Source of the DNA: QHXW01 sp963847515
Lineage (GTDB): Bacteria; Acidobacteriota; Terriglobia; Bryobacterales; Bryobacteraceae
DNA: 64,000 nt
Direction of reading: 5' to 3'
NCBI GenBank assembly: GCA_963847515.1
Contig: CAWKAA010000007.1
Coordinates: 1,860,001 to 1,924,000, forward strand
Both the position numbers and the translations under genes were made by a program. The notes below the pieces were generated by a model. That model was not told where the DNA came from, did not search any database, and worked only from the letters and a program-made list of their open reading frames with translations. This document shows, piece by piece, positions 61,046 through 64,000 of this stretch. Each line of letters starts with the position of its first letter. Within the stretch, counting starts at the first letter, position 1.

Positions 61046-61714
61046 CTATGTATCATGCCAGTGAAAGGTCTTCTGGGTGATCTTCCACTCGCGGTCCCGC
61101 TTGAGCAGAGTGAAAACCTCGGAAATGCGGGAATCCGCTCCGGCCAACTTTCCAGACCAGCCCTGGACTTCGAGGTGCACGATGGCGATGGTTTCGAAGA
61201 TCTCAATGCGCGCGAACCGTGGATGGATATTCGGTGCCGGGCCATTCTCTTTGACCCAATCGAACAGGTGCTCGATCGATCCGCTGTACTCGATCCCCTG
61301 ACAGTAGCCGGCGATAGTGGCTTCCGGGTGAAAAGCCGGCCGCATCACTTCGCCATCGCCGGCTCGTCCGCCTGCGATGTAGCAGTCGATCGTGCGTGTT
61401 ATCGCGTCATGCTCAATGAGGTAGTTGTTAGCCGGCTCTTGTCCCCACGAGAGAGTGTCTGAAGCCGCGGAGCGAGGCGATTCTGACTCCGAGGCTGACA
61501 ACGGGTGTACTAGCGTTCGTGTACGGCGCCGACTCCACCGGTCAATTTCGTGCGCATAGGCAAGAATCGTATCCTGCTTTTGATGTCCGCGGCGGTGGAC
61601 CGGTAGTCCCTCCGACGCCTCCCAGCGCCGGACGGTGCGTTCGCTACGGTTGAGGTACGCAGCGATCTGCTTCCAGGACTCGAGCGTTTCCCGTTGCGAA
61701 TCCGCCTCTGACAT
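61046..61714 (-). CDS. HTH domain fused to an NTF2-like (lumazine-binding-2 type) domain
   Basis: 222 residues from MSEADSQRETLESWKQIAAY with GAGG seven bases upstream; an upstream frame overlaps the adjacent gene. Residues 1-75 are an acidobacterial-type HTH (LNRSERTVRRWEASEGLPVH, QDTILAYAHEIDRWSRRR). Residues 95-222 are an NTF2-like fold (EHDAITRTIDCYIAGGRAGD, MRPAFHPEATIAGY, GPAPNIHPRFARIEIFETIA, WKITQKTFHWHDT). The second domain is a close paralogue of the stand-alone protein coded next to it. It may sense a small ligand and regulate that neighbour; the ligand is unknown. Confidence 0.88.
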   Translation of the reverse strand: MSEADSQRETLESWKQIAAYLNRSERTVRRWEASEGLPVHRRGHQKQDTILAYAHEIDRWSRRRTRTLVHPLSASESESPRSAASDTLSWGQEPANNYLIEHDAITRTIDCYIAGGRAGDGEVMRPAFHPEATIAGYCQGIEYSGSIEHLFDWVKENGPAPNIHPRFARIEIFETIAIVHLEVQGWSGKLAGADSRISEVFTLLKRDREWKITQKTFHWHDT

Positions 61715-61770
61715 GCCCGCCCTCAGACGGAGAATACCAGAGAACCGCGGAGCGGGACAACGCCGATTGC

Positions 61771-62157
61771 TCAGGAGTGCCAGTGAAACGCCTTCTGAAT
61801 GATCTTCCATCCTTGCGGGGTCCTCAGCAACGTGAACACGTCCGACATGCGGGCTCCAGAGCCAGCCTGGGCGCCTGACCACCCGTCCACCTCGAGGCGA
61901 ACGACAGCGATGGACTCCAGAATGTCAATGCTGACGAAGCGCGGGTGGATATCCGGGGCCGGACCGTTCTTGTCGATCCACTCGAACAGGAAGGCCGTGC
62001 CGATCGCGAGTTCTCCGCCGGCATAGCCGAAGAAGGAAGCGTTAGGGTGGAACGCGGGGCGCATCAGTTCACTTTTGCCCTGCTTGCCCCCATCAATGTA
62101 CTGTTGCATCGTCTTGACGATTGCGTCGTATTCGGTTGCGTATCGGCTCACTGCCAT
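61771..62157 (-). CDS. Stand-alone NTF2-like (lumazine-binding-2 type) protein
   Basis: 128 residues from MAVSRYATEYDAIVKTMQQY; a farther start 12 codons upstream is open. One NTF2-like domain: GGKQGKSELMRPAFHPNASF, FFGYAGGELAIGTAFLFEWI, GPAPDIHPRFVSIDILESIA and GWKIIQKAFHWHS. It is the paralogue of the C-terminal half of the gene 56 bases downstream, and so likely arose by tandem duplication. No signal peptide. An enzyme or ligand-binding role is possible. Confidence 0.88.
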   Translation of the reverse strand: MAVSRYATEYDAIVKTMQQYIDGGKQGKSELMRPAFHPNASFFGYAGGELAIGTAFLFEWIDKNGPAPDIHPRFVSIDILESIAVVRLEVDGWSGAQAGSGARMSDVFTLLRTPQGWKIIQKAFHWHS

Positions 62158-62346
62158 GTGGGTACAGTAAGGCTGTCTGGCCGAGGGCGTCAACGGCCAA
62201 ACTCGGAAAAAGGTGGCAAGGTCGAACGGTCTGGACGCGAGCCTTTACGTTGGGTTGCGTGATTATTCCCGCGAGTCCAAGTCGCGCAACGCGCGAAGGG
62301 CTCGCCGTGGTCTAAAACAGGCCGAAAGCCGGGTTTCCAGGGGACA
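62158..62346. other. 189 bases without a recognised feature
   Basis: The stretch upstream of the NTF2-like gene up to direct-repeat copy B. It should carry the promoter of the NTF2-like genes, but no convincing box or structure is visible. Confidence 0.5.
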
Positions 62347-62427
62347 GCGCCACCGTGCATGCGCCGCAGATGGATGTCTCGCACCCGATGTGCGGCCCGG
62401 TGAAGCCGGCGACCTCGCGCAGGTAAT
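62347..62427 (-). pseudogene. coxS fragment
   Basis: The minus strand reads YLREVAGFTGPHIGCETSIC then GACTVAL, the first iron-sulfur segment of the small subunit, without a start or the C-terminal half. It is the relic of a duplicated coxS in repeat copy B. Confidence 0.8.
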
Positions 62428-62494
62428 GCGTTAGAAACCAAGTGGCGAGAGGATAGAGGCCCTGCGCCAACAGAAACCTGAGACACAGCGCGAG

Positions 62495-62676
62495 TTTATG
62501 ACAGCGGTCCTCCGGCCCGGACCATTTCAAGTGCTTTCCTTGGTTACGATACTGACGTGCCCGATCCCGGCGCGCCGGGTCGAACCAACGAGGGGCTACA
62601 AGATTCGGGGATCGCCGGAAACGGCCGAAATAGAATTAGTCCGCAACGTTTGAGCGGAATTGGCCGCTGAAGGACC
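62495..62676 (-). pseudogene. DUF5615 3' fragment
   Basis: Aligns with the 3' part of the toxin gene in repeat copy A, but has no start and carries several base changes and short gaps. It is not expected to code a product. Confidence 0.6.
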
Positions 62677-64000
62677 TTATTCATACCTCAGCGCCGTCGT
62701 TGGGTCCACACTCGTCGCGCGGCGGGCTGGGATGTAACCTGCCAGGAGAGAGACTGCGGCCAGGATCGCAGTCGCGGCGGCGAGAGTTGCCGGATCGGCC
62801 GGCGCAAGGCCGAATAGCTCCGCGCGCACCAGGCGGCCCAGCGCGATTCCGCTGGGCAATCCGATGCCGATGCCGATCGCGGCCATCAGCGCGACATCGC
62901 GCATTACGAGCCAGACCACTTTGGAACGGTCGGCGCCCAGCGCCATCCGGATACCGATTTCGCGAGTGCGCCGCGCCACCGTGTACGCCATCACGCCATA
63001 CAATCCGATGGCGGCCAGCAACGTGGCCAGCAGCCCGAAGAACGCCGAGAGCATGGCGATCAGGCGCTCGGTAAACAGCGATTGGTCTACCTGAGTCTGC
63101 ATGGTCTTCATGTCGTACACCGGCAGATTGGAGTCCATCTGCTGCACGACACGCCGCAGCGCATTGCCCATCAGCTCGGGCGGTTGCATGGTCCGCACGT
63201 AGAAAGTGATCTCCGTGGCCGATTCATCTTGCATGTACGGCAGGTAGTCGAAGCGTGGGATCTCGTCGCGCAGGTTTTTGTTAGTTTGGGTATCCTTCAC
63301 CACGCCAACGATCTCAATATCCGGTTTGTTCTCAAAACCGAAATGCCGCCCGATGGGGTTTTGATCCCCGAAAAAGTAGTGCGCCATCTTTTCGTTGATG
63401 ATTCCCACTTTGGACGCGCCCATGACATCCCTCTCGGTGAATTCGCGGCCGGCAATCAGGGGGATGCCCATGGTCGAGAAATAGCCTGGTCCAACCCAGT
63501 TTGCGTACGGGTTCATGTCCTCACTTTCTTTGGGCTTGTAGCTTTCCACCGTAACGGTGGCGAGGGTGGAATCGCCCGTGAGCGCCGCCACTTCCGCGGG
63601 TGAGACCGACCGAACTCCCGGTAGCGCCGCAATCTCAACCTGCAATCGTTGATAGAGCTGCTGGATGCGCTGCTGGCTGTATCCGTTCAGCGATGGATCG
63701 ATGGAGAATGCCATCAGATTCTCGGTATGGAAACCGGGATCGAGACTCTTGAGGTTATAGAGGCTGTGCGCAAACAGACCCGCGCCCACTAGCAGCAGCA
63801 TAGAAAGAGCGATCTGCGCCACTACCAGCACCTTGCGGAACCGCACCTGCCCGGCCGCGCCTGACACACTACCCGCCTGATCCTTGAGGGTCGTTGCAAG
63901 GCTAGGCCGCGTCGTCTGCAGCGCTGGCACGAGTCCGAACACCAACCCGGCCACCAGAGAGATGGCGAAGTTGAAGGCCAGCACGCGCAGATCGGGCGAG
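62677..64000 (-). CDS. ADOP/MacB-type ABC transporter permease (5' end outside window)
   Basis: The frame is open across the window edge; 441 codons of the C-terminal part are seen. A membrane helix (FAISLVAGLVFGLVPALQTT), then FRKVLVVAQIALSMLLLVGA GLF-type helix, the MacB_PCD periplasmic domain (GYFSTMGIPLIAGREFTERD, VGIINEKMAHYFFG, IEIVGVVKDTQ), and the last FtsX-like domain (LAAIGLYGVMAYTVARRTRE, EIGIRMALGADRSKVVW, AGYIPARRATSVDPTTALRY). This is the usual second half of the roughly 800-residue ADOP permeases common in acidobacteria. A partner ATPase is not in the window. The substrate is unknown. Confidence 0.93.
   Translation of the reverse strand, partial: SPDLRVLAFNFAISLVAGLVFGLVPALQTTRPSLATTLKDQAGSVSGAAGQVRFRKVLVVAQIALSMLLLVGAGLFAHSLYNLKSLDPGFHTENLMAFSIDPSLNGYSQQRIQQLYQRLQVEIAALPGVRSVSPAEVAALTGDSTLATVTVESYKPKESEDMNPYANWVGPGYFSTMGIPLIAGREFTERDVMGASKVGIINEKMAHYFFGDQNPIGRHFGFENKPDIEIVGVVKDTQTNKNLRDEIPRFDYLPYMQDESATEITFYVRTMQPPELMGNALRRVVQQMDSNLPVYDMKTMQTQVDQSLFTERLIAMLSAFFGLLATLLAAIGLYGVMAYTVARRTREIGIRMALGADRSKVVWLVMRDVALMAAIGIGIGLPSGIALGRLVRAELFGLAPADPATLAAATAILAAVSLLAGYIPARRATSVDPTTALRYE

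Larger units (their letters stand above)
62347..62676. repeat. Diverged direct repeat, copy B
   Basis: Blocks 62347-62427 and 62428-62676 correspond to 59997-60077 and 60197-60454 of copy A in the same orientation, with the intervening 119 bases deleted. It ends exactly at the stop codon of the permease gene at 62677. Confidence 0.88.

Noticed and set aside
62190..62486. A 98-codon minus-strand frame covering repeat copy B as a gene
   Set aside because: It runs through duplicated fragments of two genes in mixed frames and has no whole domain.

Overview
The window reads as a chromosomal piece of a high-GC member of the Acidobacteriota, most like the Solibacter/Bryobacter group. The basis is family content: three long acidobacterial-type VWFA proteins, Oar-like carboxypeptidase-regulatory TonB receptors, an ADOP/MacB-type permease, an acidobacterial HTH domain fused to an NTF2-like domain, and many Tat-exported sugar-isomerase, enolase and sulfatase-like proteins. 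No rRNA or taxonomic marker was searched, so the placement is inference.

Region by region. (1) 1-12.4 kb, minus strand: a tightly packed run of eight exported-protein genes, in transcription order TPR, TPR, TPR, seven-haem cytochrome c, three VWFA paralogues, and an FG-GAP/CRTAC1 protein that leaves the window. It lies behind a large TonB-dependent receptor (12.5-16.1 kb) that has its own terminator. This is the best candidate for an undescribed system. (2) 16-23.4 kb: DinB-like protein; ThuA, sugar isomerase and DUF2891 operon; second TonB receptor; HpnI-like glycosyltransferase. (3) 23.4-26.8 kb: a frameshifted Tat-exported VWA protein between two paralogous Gly/Tyr-rich exported proteins, closed by a strong terminator and a 16-bp inverted repeat. 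(4) 26.8-34.2 kb: cupin and SDR pair, GlcG/HbpS-like protein, MgtC, UPF0182 membrane protein, serine hydrolase, DUF1080 protein and tRNA-Met(CAT). (5) 34.2-45.5 kb: sulfatase-like protein, class V aminotransferase, ROK kinase, DUF3617 protein, tandem sugar isomerases, ABC-2 exporter pair, enolase-superfamily protein and a sulfite-oxidase/cytochrome fusion. (6) 45.6-55.9 kb: tsaD, a hybrid histidine kinase with a degenerate ATPase, an M49-like peptidase, formamidase, zincin, an inverted-repeat-flanked GxxExxY gene, Ada, a shortened Wzt-like ATPase and an ATP-grasp protein. (7) 56-64 kb: a form II CO-dehydrogenase-type cluster (small, large and medium subunits plus CoxG), a DUF433/DUF5615 toxin-antitoxin pair, gene remnants bounded by a diverged direct repeat, NTF2-like genes and a permease cut by the window edge.

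Functional picture. Most products carry Sec or Tat export signals, so the window mostly encodes periplasm and envelope work: uptake through Oar-like receptors, sugar catabolism, and electron transfer through the multihaem cytochrome, the sulfite-oxidase-like fusion and the CO-dehydrogenase-type enzyme.

Sequence quality. At least ten reading-frame breaks occur, nearly all single-base insertions, with six inside the 3.2 kb coding the large and medium Cox subunits. The protein sequence stays well conserved on both sides of each break, so some or all may be sequencing errors rather than gene decay. Start sites were moved from the longest frame where a signal peptide, ribosome-binding site or neighbouring gene made a better start evident.
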